From positions 1 through 64,000 of the forward strand of contig JADZEM010000016.1 in the NCBI GenBank assembly GCA_020850535.1: DNA of 64,000 nucleotides, in the 5' to 3' direction. Shown here one piece after another: positions 54,344 to 62,700 of this stretch (the stretch's first letter is position 1; every line of letters starts with the position of its first letter). The translations under genes and the position numbers were made by a program. The notes beneath the pieces were generated by a model. The model did not search any database and was not told the origin of the DNA. It saw only the letters and a program-made list of their open reading frames with translations. This stretch comes from Chloroflexota bacterium. Lineage in GTDB: Bacteria > Chloroflexota > UBA6077 > JACCZL01.

Positions 54344-54541
54344 TCAGCGCGTTGTGCGGCTGCCGGCCTGCTTCTCGCCTTCGGCGGCGGCCTCCTCGCC
54401 TTCCTCATGGATGGGCGTGGCGTAGACGCCGGCCGTGCCCGTTGCCGAAGGCTCGTGCTCGTCGAGGCCAGTGGGTCGGCCGGCCGACCCCATCTCCTCG
54501 TCGTGCTGGTGGTGGTGCTGTGCATCGTCGTTGCGTGCCAT
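54344..54541 (-). CDS. Small acidic His-rich protein, unknown
   Basis: The protein has 65 residues. ATG 54541 stands eight bases after AGGAGG, a strong ribosome site, which is the main reason to accept it. The sequence starts MARNDDAQHHHQHDEEMG and contains ATPIHEEGEEAAAEGEK. It is acidic, with His clusters, and probably disordered; metal binding is possible. The family is unknown. It is divergent from the propeller protein at 54767, and the palindrome at 54685 lies between them. Confidence 0.6.
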   Translation of the reverse strand: MARNDDAQHHHQHDEEMGSAGRPTGLDEHEPSATGTAGVYATPIHEEGEEAAAEGEKQAGSRTTR

Positions 54542-54684
54542 CGTGGGACGTCCTCCTAAAACGCTGCTGCACAAAGACGATGCACGTGGCATGCCTCGAT
54601 CATGCCCGGGACGCACTGCCCGAACGACGAGGAACAGGCGGCAACTTGACAGTTGGGCTGGTGCGAGTGGCGCAAAACCCCGAA

Positions 54685-54710
54685 CGGTATAGAACAAATG
54701 ATCTATACCG
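54685..54710. promoter_or_regulatory. 26-bp palindromic operator
   Basis: Perfect 9-bp arms CGGTATAGA and TCTATACCG flank eight bases (ACAAATGA). It lies between two divergent genes (54541 and 54767). The core GAACAAATGATC is one base from a symmetric GAAC-N4-GTTC, so a relation to a LexA-type box is possible but weak. A dimeric repressor site is the simplest reading. Confidence 0.5.
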
Positions 54711-54766
54711 AGGGTGCTCGGGCGTGTGTCTTTGCTGTTGCGCCTGGGGTTTTGGGGGGTGCGCCC

Positions 54767-56557
54767 GTGACGCAGTATCACGTTTCGCTGAACGGTCAGG
54801 GTTACGTGCTCGACCTGGACCGCTACCAGAAGCGCATCCGGGAGCCGTTCCCGAGCAAGCAGACCGAGGGCTCGGTGGACTTCGGCGACCTGCGCGGCCC
54901 CGAGCAGCTGCTGGTGCTCTCGGACTGGTCTGGCGGCGAGGGGGTGGTCAGCTATGACGAGGCCACCCCGAGCCGCTACCGCTCGGGATCGGACATCGAC
55001 ATCTGGTCGTTGCCGGGGGCGGTGCGGCTGGGCGCGGAGCTGGCAGCTCCCCTGGTGGACTACGGCGCGGACGAGAGCTGCTGCCTGGCGGTGTTCAACG
55101 GGAACCTGATGATTGGGCTGTCGAACGGGCAGCTGTACCGCTACGACGGGGCGGCCTTCACGGCGCTGGTGAACACGGGGGCGGCGGTCCGGAGCATGGA
55201 CATCTTCATGAACCGGCTCTATTACGGCTGCCAGGGGACGGGCGTGGTGGGGTCGTACACGACGGGCTGGGTGAACGCGCCGACGGCGTTCACGGTGGCG
55301 GGGTCCACGGGGGTGTGGACGCTGCGGACGCACTACCGGCAGGCGGCGCAGTACCTGTATGTGGGCAGTTCGGGGACGGGCACGAACGGCGTGTCTCGGG
55401 CGTACTACTGGGACGGTGGGGCGCTCTCGGCGGGACAGTTCGACTTTGAGGAGCTGTTCCCGCTGGCCTCGGCGGTGCTGAACGGGCGGCTGTACTTCGT
55501 GGCGAGCCAGGCTGGCGGATCGCCGCGGCTGGGGCTGTACTCGGTGGACGACAGCGGCTCGGGCGGGGTGTGGCGGCAGCATGTGCGGCTGGACGGGGTG
55601 TTCTGCTGGAGCGCGGTGGCGTTCGACGGGGCGCTGTACCTGGGCTGCTCGCCGGGCGGGCAGGTGCTGAGGTGGGACGGCGCGCAGCTGACGCGGGTGC
55701 TGCAGCTGGGGACGCCGCTGGTGCCGCACACGGGGGACATCCGGGGGATGGCGGTGTGGAACGGGGCGCTGTGGGTGGCGACGGTGGACGCTGGGGGCAT
55801 CCTGTTGCTGCGGTACGACGGGCGGGCGTGGTCGCGCCCGGCGACGGGGGTGCCTGGGACGGCGTCGCGGGCGCTGGCGGCGTACAACGACCAGCTGTAC
55901 GTGGGGACGCAGCGGACGACGGTGGGGGCGCAGGGGACGGTGTGGCGGGTGGCGTCTGGGGTGCGGACGTCGGGGACGGTGGAGAGCGGGCTGATCTCGT
56001 GCGGGCTGCCGGGGGTGCCGAAGCTGCTGAAGAGCGTGACGCTGGTGACGTCGGCGCTGGCGTCTGGGCAGGCGGTGGCGGTGCAGTACCGGCTGGAGGA
56101 CACGGGCGGGTGGACGACGCTGGGGACGCTGTCGACGGTGGGGGCGACGACGGCGACGTACCAGTTTGGCGCGAGCGTGACGGGGCGGCTGATCGCGCTG
56201 CGGCTGGTGCTGACGACGTCCTCGGCGGGGAACGGGTCGCCGGTGGTGCATGAGGTCGGCCTGCGGTACGTGCCGCGCCCGACGCTGGCGCGCGAGTGGG
56301 AGCTGGCGGTCATTCTGGAGGGGACGCCTGAGCTGCCGCTGGTGACGCTGGACCAGGCGGCGGAGCCGCTGACGGGTGCGCAGCTGTCGTCGGCGTTGTG
56401 GACGGCGGCAGGGGTGGCGGGGACGGTGACGCTGGTGGACCTGGACGGGGCGAGCTACGCGGTGTACGTGCAGGATGTGCGGGAGGAAGTGGGGAAGATC
56501 AGCCAGCGGCGAGGGTATCAGCGGCTCGGGCTGGTGAAGCTGGTGGAGGCGGCGTGA
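54767..56557 (+). CDS. Beta-propeller-like protein, possibly phage tail-derived
   Basis: The protein has 596 residues. GTG 54767 follows GGGGGG by seven bases; the frame is open further upstream without a ribosome site. There is no signal peptide. The middle (about 100-440) consists of kelch/propeller-like strands, each with a small-x-W-x-G or L-Y-V-G turn: LMIGLSNGQLYRYDG, LYVGSSGTGTNG, LYLGCSPGGQVLRWDG, LWVATVDAGGILLLRYDG, LYVGTQRTTVGAQG. The C-terminal 120 residues (PRPTLAREWELAVILEG, VYVQDVREEVGKISQRRGYQ) resemble distal tail proteins of phages that use a fixed attachment to a ring. The coding strand is extremely G-rich between 55200 and 56270, unlike its neighbours. No other phage gene is adjacent. 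Confidence 0.7.
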   Translation: MTQYHVSLNGQGYVLDLDRYQKRIREPFPSKQTEGSVDFGDLRGPEQLLVLSDWSGGEGVVSYDEATPSRYRSGSDIDIWSLPGAVRLGAELAAPLVDYGADESCCLAVFNGNLMIGLSNGQLYRYDGAAFTALVNTGAAVRSMDIFMNRLYYGCQGTGVVGSYTTGWVNAPTAFTVAGSTGVWTLRTHYRQAAQYLYVGSSGTGTNGVSRAYYWDGGALSAGQFDFEELFPLASAVLNGRLYFVASQAGGSPRLGLYSVDDSGSGGVWRQHVRLDGVFCWSAVAFDGALYLGCSPGGQVLRWDGAQLTRVLQLGTPLVPHTGDIRGMAVWNGALWVATVDAGGILLLRYDGRAWSRPATGVPGTASRALAAYNDQLYVGTQRTTVGAQGTVWRVASGVRTSGTVESGLISCGLPGVPKLLKSVTLVTSALASGQAVAVQYRLEDTGGWTTLGTLSTVGATTATYQFGASVTGRLIALRLVLTTSSAGNGSPVVHEVGLRYVPRPTLAREWELAVILEGTPELPLVTLDQAAEPLTGAQLSSALWTAAGVAGTVTLVDLDGASYAVYVQDVREEVGKISQRRGYQRLGLVKLVEAA

Positions 56558-56566
56558 GCGGGGGTG

Positions 56567-56660
56567 GTGGGCCGTGGATCGAGGGCCGTGGGTGGTGGGT
56601 CGTGGATCGTGGATCGAGGGTGGTGGATCGTGGATCGAGGGTGGTGGATCGTGGAAGCAT
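56567..56660. repeat. Heptamer-type repeat (GTGGATC units)
   Basis: GTGGATC, GTGGATC and GAGGGTG recur in order with a seven-base period just after the propeller gene. It is related to the perfect heptamer at 42607. Confidence 0.8.
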
Positions 56661-56707
56661 ACCGGCTGACGTGCGCCGCTGCGATGGAGTAAAAACGCAA
56701 CTCTCCA

Positions 56708-56841
56708 TGTCATCCTGAGCGCAGCGAAGGACCTCACCCGCTGACCGTCAAGGTTCGTGTCGCGCGTCATCTTGCACATTGCCCACTGACCGTCAACGAC
56801 CGCGTCAGCGGGGGAGGCCCTTCGCTGCGCTCATAATGACA
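56708..56841. repeat. Family A palindromic element, copy 4
   Basis: Arms 56708-56745 and 56804-56841 differ at 4 of 38 positions. The loop holds a degenerate inner unit (GCCCACTGACCGTCAACG). It lies between the propeller gene and imuA. Confidence 0.88.
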
Positions 56842-56917
56842 ATTGGAAGTCGCATGTATGATAGTAATCGACGATCCGCAAGTATGCTCCCTGACTCCTG
56901 ATCATTGATGACTCACC

Positions 56918-58021
56918 ATGTCACGCGATACAGCAAGCGCGATCTCCGCAGTCCTCGGCGCGGTGCAGGAGCGCTGGGGCTCGCACAGCCTGACCCGTGG
57001 GTACAACGGCCCACGCGCGTCGGGCATGCTGGCGTTGCGGGCGCGGCACACCGCGCAGCCGGCCTTGCCGCCCTGGTGGCCGGGCGCGGAAGGCTACCTA
57101 CGGCCGAACCTGCTGGAGCTGCGTGGGCCGGACTCGTGCGGCAAGCTGGGCGTGGCGCTGCTCTGGCTGGCGGCGGCCTCGCGGGGCGGGCTGGTGGCCG
57201 TGGTGGATCAGGCAGGGACGTTCTACCCGCCGGCCGCCGCCGCGAGCGGGCTCGACCTGGCCCGGCTGGTGGTGGTGCGCCCGCCAGACCGACGAGAGGC
57301 AGTCGAGGCCGTCTCGCTGCTGCTGGCGAGCGCCGGCTTCGACGCGGTGTTGTGGCCGCTGGAGTGGAAGACGCGTCCGCGCGGGCTGGACTCGGTGAGG
57401 CTCTCGACGCTGGCCGCGCGCTCGAAAACCACGCTGCTGGCGCTGGTGACGGATCGGCGTCGGGCGTCGGGCAGCAGGCTGGCCGAGCACGCGGACTCCG
57501 ACGCCGACCGGCTCTTCCCGAGCGCCGATGTGCGGCTGCGGGTGACGGCCTGGGAGTGGCGCTGGCAGGATGGCGAGCTGGCGGGCGTCTCCCCGCGCCT
57601 CCGCACCGAGCGGCTCCGTGGCGCGCAACCCGGCCAGGAGTGGGAGCTGCGTCTCGAACAGCATCGGGCGGTGGACGCCTCGGGCATGGGGCCAGACGGT
57701 CTGCGCGAGGGCGCGTTCTGGACGCCCGGCCGTGAAGCATCCACGCGGGAAGCAGTTCGGGGCGGGATCGCCGCCGCCGCTGGCCGGACCGAACGCGTCG
57801 GCGGAAGCGCTCCAGGACCGCACATGCCAGGCCCGCATGCCCGGCATGCTGGACAGCAGCCCTCCGGCCGAGCCGGAGCCTGCCCACCGGCGGACCATCT
57901 GTGTCTGGCTGCCGCGCTTCCGCTCGGAGGTGGAGGCGCGCGAGCGACCGGACCCGCTGGGGCGGCCGATCTCGGTGTTCGATCCGAGCCGGCGGCGTCG
58001 CCCGCTGCTCGAACCGCCTGA
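56918..58021 (+). CDS. imuA: ImuA-like mutasome protein (RecA-related)
   Basis: The frame encodes 367 residues, starting at an ATG with a poor ribosome site. Residues about 60-225 have the RecA-like fold: LLELRGPDSCGKLGVALL, where GPDSCGKL (70-77) is a P-loop with the final Thr/Ser replaced by Leu, VAVVDQAGTFYP and ARLVVVRPPDRREAVEAVSLL. ATP binding is therefore doubtful, as in many ImuA proteins. ImuA links ImuB and DnaE2 to RecA in SOS mutagenesis. The last 65 residues are Gly/Pro/Ala-rich and overlap the start of imuB; they look like run-on coding in an alternative frame, so the natural stop may have been lost. Confidence 0.78.
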   Translation: MSRDTASAISAVLGAVQERWGSHSLTRGYNGPRASGMLALRARHTAQPALPPWWPGAEGYLRPNLLELRGPDSCGKLGVALLWLAAASRGGLVAVVDQAGTFYPPAAAASGLDLARLVVVRPPDRREAVEAVSLLLASAGFDAVLWPLEWKTRPRGLDSVRLSTLAARSKTTLLALVTDRRRASGSRLAEHADSDADRLFPSADVRLRVTAWEWRWQDGELAGVSPRLRTERLRGAQPGQEWELRLEQHRAVDASGMGPDGLREGAFWTPGREASTREAVRGGIAAAAGRTERVGGSAPGPHMPGPHARHAGQQPSGRAGACPPADHLCLAAALPLGGGGARATGPAGAADLGVRSEPAASPAARTA

Positions 58022-59705
58022 CCTGGGTGCTGGGCGTCAGGTTTCGGGTTCTGGGGAGACATCTCCTGAAACCCGAAACCCAGAACCCAGCACCTACGTG
58101 GGGCTGGCGTTGCGCGAGGCGGAGGTGCGGTGGCCGGACGTGTCGTATCGGGCGGATGCGCCGGCGGCGTACGCGCAGGCCATCGAGCCGGTGCTGGCGG
58201 TCCTGGCCGCCTTGAGCCCGGTTGTCGAGTGGAGCGCCGATCCGGCGGATGCATCGGCGGCCACGCGCCACGAGCCGTCTGCGCGGTACGCGGTCTTTCT
58301 GGATGGGACCGGCCTGGTGGCGCTGTACGGCTCCGAGGCGCGGCTGGCACGGCTGATCGTGCGGGAGCTGTGGGAGCAAGCGGGACATGCGGCGCAGGTG
58401 GGGATCGCCGATGGACGGTACGCAGCGTTGCTGGCGGCGCTGTGGGGGGGTGAGGTCGTTCCGCCCGGTGGGGACGCCGCCTTCCTGGCCCCGCTGCCCG
58501 TCTCCGTGCTGCCGCTGCCCCGGGAGGCGCGCGAGCGGCTGACGGCGCTCGGGGCGCGGACGCTGGCGGATGTCGGCCGGCTGCCCGGCAACGCGCTGCG
58601 CCACCGCTTCGGGCCGGATGGCGTGGTGGCCCGGGCGCTGGCGGCCGGCCACGACGAGGGGCCGCTGCGCCCCCGTCCGATGCCGCTCCAGCTGCACGAT
58701 GCGCTCGATCTGGAGTGGGTCGAGACGAGTCTGGATCGGCTGCTGTTCCTGCTGAAGCGGCTGGCCGACCGGCTGAGCGTGCGGCTGGCGCAGCATGGGC
58801 TGGGTTGTGGCCGGCTGCGAATCGTGTGGCTGCTGGACGCGGCCGGGCTGACGACCGGCGACGACCTGAGCGGGATCGACGGAGACGACGGGGCGGCAGA
58901 AGGCGACCACCGACGTGCGGCAGACGCAGACGGCTTGTCCGACGAGGGGACGGTCGTCTCCATCGTGCGGCTGGCCGAGCCAGGGGCCTCTGGCTCGACG
59001 CTGCTGGAGCATCTGCGCTGGCATGTGGAGGGGCTGCGACCGGAGCGCTTCCGCGATCCGCACACCGGGCGGCAGCGGGGCGTGCGCGGCCTGCTGGTGG
59101 AAGCGGAGGAGCTGGGGCCGTTGGGTGGCCGGCAGCTGGCGCTGCTGCCCGGCGAGGACGGCCGCACGCCTGAGCCAGAGCGGCTGCTCTCGGCTGCGCG
59201 GACGCTGGCCCGGCTGCAGACGCGCTGGGGCGAGACGTGTGTGCAGCAGGCCGAGCTGGTGGCGTCGCGGCGGCCAGAGCAGGCGTTCCGCTGGCGCGAG
59301 CTGACCTCCACGGCGCTGCTCGCCGCGCCCCCCGCCTCTCCGACACGGCGAGGGGGGCGAAAGCTGGCCGGACGGCAGACGAAGGCCCTCACCCTCCGCC
59401 CCAGTCGGGCCACCGGGCCGGGGGGTGAGGTCTGGCTGCTTTCGCTGGCTGCCGTCCCGGAGGAGGTTCAGATTGACCGGGGGGGCCGGCAGCCGAACGG
59501 GCGGCGGCGGCCCGGCAGCGTCACCCAGGGGAAGCGGGTGCGGCGCATCGTGCAGGCGGCCGGGCCGTGGCGGCTGGTGGAGCGCTGGGTGGCCGAGCCT
59601 GTCGCCCGGGACGCCTACCACGTGGTGCTGGCGGACGGCACAGCCTGCTGGCTGGTGCACGACCGTCTGACCGACCGCTGGCTGCTGCTCGGGACGTTCG
59701 ACTGA
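57837..59705 (+). CDS. imuB: ImuB-like Y-family polymerase homologue
   Basis: The protein has 622 residues from ATG 57837 (ATG 57846 is an alternative; neither has a strong ribosome site). It opens RRTICVWLPRFRSEVEARER, the Y-family palm start, but lacks the catalytic acidic residues of active polymerases, as usual for ImuB. Other signatures are GLALREAEVRWPDVSYR and LPREARERLTALGARTLADV, a helix-hairpin-helix thumb. ImuB is the clamp-binding hub of the ImuA-ImuB-DnaE2 mutasome. Two palindrome-derived inserts interrupt it: near residues 63-86 (58022-58098) and around 497-532 (59327-59431). Its stop overlaps dnaE2 by one base. Confidence 0.82.
   Translation: MPGMLDSSPPAEPEPAHRRTICVWLPRFRSEVEARERPDPLGRPISVFDPSRRRRPLLEPPDLGAGRQVSGSGETSPETRNPEPSTYVGLALREAEVRWPDVSYRADAPAAYAQAIEPVLAVLAALSPVVEWSADPADASAATRHEPSARYAVFLDGTGLVALYGSEARLARLIVRELWEQAGHAAQVGIADGRYAALLAALWGGEVVPPGGDAAFLAPLPVSVLPLPREARERLTALGARTLADVGRLPGNALRHRFGPDGVVARALAAGHDEGPLRPRPMPLQLHDALDLEWVETSLDRLLFLLKRLADRLSVRLAQHGLGCGRLRIVWLLDAAGLTTGDDLSGIDGDDGAAEGDHRRAADADGLSDEGTVVSIVRLAEPGASGSTLLEHLRWHVEGLRPERFRDPHTGRQRGVRGLLVEAEELGPLGGRQLALLPGEDGRTPEPERLLSAARTLARLQTRWGETCVQQAELVASRRPEQAFRWRELTSTALLAAPPASPTRRGGRKLAGRQTKALTLRPSRATGPGGEVWLLSLAAVPEEVQIDRGGRQPNGRRRPGSVTQGKRVRRIVQAAGPWRLVERWVAEPVARDAYHVVLADGTACWLVHDRLTDRWLLLGTFD
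58023..58097. repeat. Palindromic insert inside imuB
   Basis: Two arms of about 35 bases, roughly 80 % complementary, share GGTGCTGGG and GTTTCGGGTT; the centre is ACAT. Translated in frame it gives a Gly/Ser/Glu/Pro-rich stretch with no counterpart expected between the palm strands LLEPPDL and YVGLALREAEV. Confidence 0.8.
59385..59431. repeat. Family B element inside imuB
   Basis: GGCCCTCACCC and GGGGTGAGG form the outer arms. The first 36 bases match the intergenic element at 9491-9527 at about 32 of 37 aligned positions. A second small hairpin (CGCCCCCC and GGGGGGCG, 59327-59360) lies just upstream. Both are read through as ImuB coding sequence. Confidence 0.8.
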
Positions 59706-62700
59706 TGCCAGACACCGAGTCAGACCGTGGGTCAGACACCAAGTCGGGCGTCGGGGCGCTTGGCTACGCCGAGCTGCACTGCCACAGCAACTTCTCGTTC
59801 CTGGACGGCACGTCAGATCCGGAAGCGCTGGTGGAACGGGCCATCGAGCTGGGGCTGTCGGCCATCGCGCTGACGGACAGCCACGGGCTGTATGGCGTGG
59901 TGCGGTTCGCGGCGGCCGCGAAGGCGCGAGCGCTGCGCGGCGAGCCGTCCATCCAGGTGATCCTCGGGGCCGAGCTGCTGCTGGAGGGCGACGAGCGCAT
60001 CGTGTTGCTGGTGCAGAACCTGACGGGCTACCGGAACCTGTGCTGGCTCATCGACCGGGCGCACCGGCAGACGCTGGCTCCGGATGACATCCGTCAGTTG
60101 CCGCTCACCCCGTGTGAACCCCTCACCCCCCGGCCGGGGGGTGAGGGGCATCCACACATCCCGCTGCACCTCCTGGCCGACCGTACCGAGGGCCTGATCG
60201 CGCTGGTGCGGCCGGCCTCCGCCTTCGAGGACGCGCTGGCCGAGCGGCTGGCCGAGTACCAGCGATACATCCTCGACGAGGATCTGTACGTCGAGATCAA
60301 CCGCCACCTCGTGCCGGGCGAGGAGCGCCACAACGCCCGGCTGCGGCGGGCGGCCGAGGCGCGCGGCCTCAAGACCGTCGCCGCGAACGCCGTGCACTAC
60401 GCCACCAGGGACCGCGCCCTGCTGCACGACGTGGTGACGGCGATCCGCCTGCGCGTGCCGCTGGAGCAGGCGGCCCAACCGGCCGGCGCGGAGCCGCCAC
60501 TGCTCTTCCCCAACGACGAGCGCTGCCTGAAAGGGCCGGACGAGATGGCGCACCTGTTCCGGGGGCACACGGAGGAGTTGACCAGGACCGTCGAGATCGC
60601 GCGGCGCTGCGCATTCACCCTGGCCGATCTCCACTACGAGTTCCCGCTGCCGGACAACCTCCCGCCGGGCCGTGACCCGTACGACATCCTGGTAGAAGAA
60701 GTCTGGCAGGGCGCGCGCTGCTACTATCCGCGCATCACGCGGGACGTCCATGACCGCATCGTGCAGGAGCTGGAGATCGTCCAGCTCCTGAACTTGCCGG
60801 GCTACCTGCTGGTCTTCAAGGACATCGTCGATTTCTGCCGCCGGGAGCGCATCCTCGTCAGCATCCGGGGGTCTGCGCCGGCCTCCGTGCTGCTCTACTG
60901 CCTGGGGTTGTGCCCCATCGACCCGCTGGAGCACGGCCTCCTCTTCGAGCGGTTCGCCTCGCCGGAGCGCAAGGAGTATCCCGACATCGACCTGGACATC
61001 GCGCATGAGGACCGCGAGCGCGTGATCCAGTACGTCTACGAGACGTATGGCCGCGCCCGCGTCTCGATGGTCTGTGAGGTGAACACCTACCGCGCCAGGA
61101 GCGCCATCCGGGATGTCGCGTTCGCGATGGGGCTGCCACAGCACCAGATCGACGTGCTCGCCAAGACCGTCGACCTGTACGACCGCCGATCCCTCGACAC
61201 GCTGCTGGAGACCGGCGGCAGCGGCCTGCCCGTTGACGGTCGCACGGCGACGCTCCTGATCTCGCTCTGTCAGCAGCTCGTCAACGCGCCGCGCCACCTC
61301 TCGATTCATGTCGGCGGCATGGTCATCTCGGCGCGCTCCTTGCACGAGGTGGTGCACAACCAGCCGGCGCGGATGCCGGGCCGCACCATCATCCCCTGGG
61401 ACAAAGACGACATCGTGCTGCTGGCCGAGCTGTTCGAGGTCCACCTGATCAAGCTCGATCTGCTGGGCCTGGGGATGCTGAAAGTCATCTCGCGGGTCTT
61501 CGAGCAACTGGAGGCGCGCGGCGAGGAGCCACTCCGGCTGCACGGCTTCCGCTACGACGAGCGCGTCTACGACAGCATCTGCAAAGGCGACACCATCGGC
61601 CTGTTCCAGATCGAGTCGCGCGCGCAGATCAGCTTCCTGCCCAGGCTCGAGCCGCGCACCCTCAGCGACGTGGCGATCAGCGTCGGGGCGATCCGCCCCG
61701 GCCCGGGCGCGACGGGCGCCGGCGGCCGGATCGCGCGGCGGCGGCGCGGCCTGGAGCCGATCACCTACCCCCACCCGGAGCTGCAACCTGTGCTGGAGCA
61801 GACCTCGGGTGTGCTGCTCTGGCAGGAGCAGGCGATGCAGGTGGCCCAGATCATGGCCGGCTACACCCTGGGCGAGGCCGAGCAGTTCCGCCGCGCCATG
61901 ACCCACAAGCGCTCCTACGAGGCGATGGAGGCGCTCTGCGAGGATATGGTGCAGCGGATGCTGAAGCTCGGGCGCTCGCAGGCCCTGGCCGAGGAGATCC
62001 GCCGGATGGTCATCGGGTTTGCCGGGTACGGCTTCCCGCGCGCCCATGCCTACCCGTTCGCACACCTGGCGCTGGTCTCGGCCACCCTCAAGCTGAACTA
62101 TCCGGCCGAGTACCTGGGCGCGCTCCTGAACAGCCAGCCGATGGGGTTCTACGCGCCGCACACGCTGATCTGGGACGCCAGCCGGCACGGGGTGCGGGTG
62201 CTGCCCGTGGACGTGAACGCGAGCGGGTGGGAGTGTGCGTTGGAAGATGTGCCCCCCACCCCCGATCAGGAACCCCGCACCCCCCGCCCCGCTGCGCGGC
62301 GCGAATATCGACTTCGTCGACATCCTCTCCCGCACGCGGGGCGGGGGGTGCGGGGTGAGGTCACCTCGCTTCGGCTCGGCTTCAACATGGTGCGCGGGCT
62401 GGGTCCGCACGCCCGTGAGGCGCTGGAACGGGAGCGTGCACGCGGGCCGTACCAGTCCATCGCGGACTTTGTACGGCGGACGGGGCTGGGTCGAGACGCC
62501 GTCGAGCGGCTGGCGGAGGTCGGGGCGTTCCTGCGCTTCGACGAGCGGCGAGCAGCGATCTGGCAGGCCGGGGAGCTGGCCGGCCTGAGCAGCCCGCAGC
62601 ATTTGCCCGGCCTCGCGGATCAACTGGCTGAGCGCGCGGACCTCCCGCCGATGGGCGCCTGGGAGGCCACCCGCGCCGACTATGGCGGCCTGGGCCTCTC

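Noticed and set aside
54542-56779. A long minus-strand frame opposite the propeller gene that runs into the small acidic protein
   Set aside because: The upstream part is Arg/His/Pro-rich shadow. Only the last 65 codons have a ribosome site and a distinct composition, so just those were kept.
56842-56917. A LexA box in front of imuA
   Set aside because: I searched for CGAAC-N4-GTTC-like sites in this gap and found none with both half-sites.
57126-57151. RecA itself at the start of the mutasome cassette
   Set aside because: The P-loop ends in Leu instead of Thr/Ser, the protein lacks the RecA core motifs beyond it, and its position before imuB identifies ImuA.
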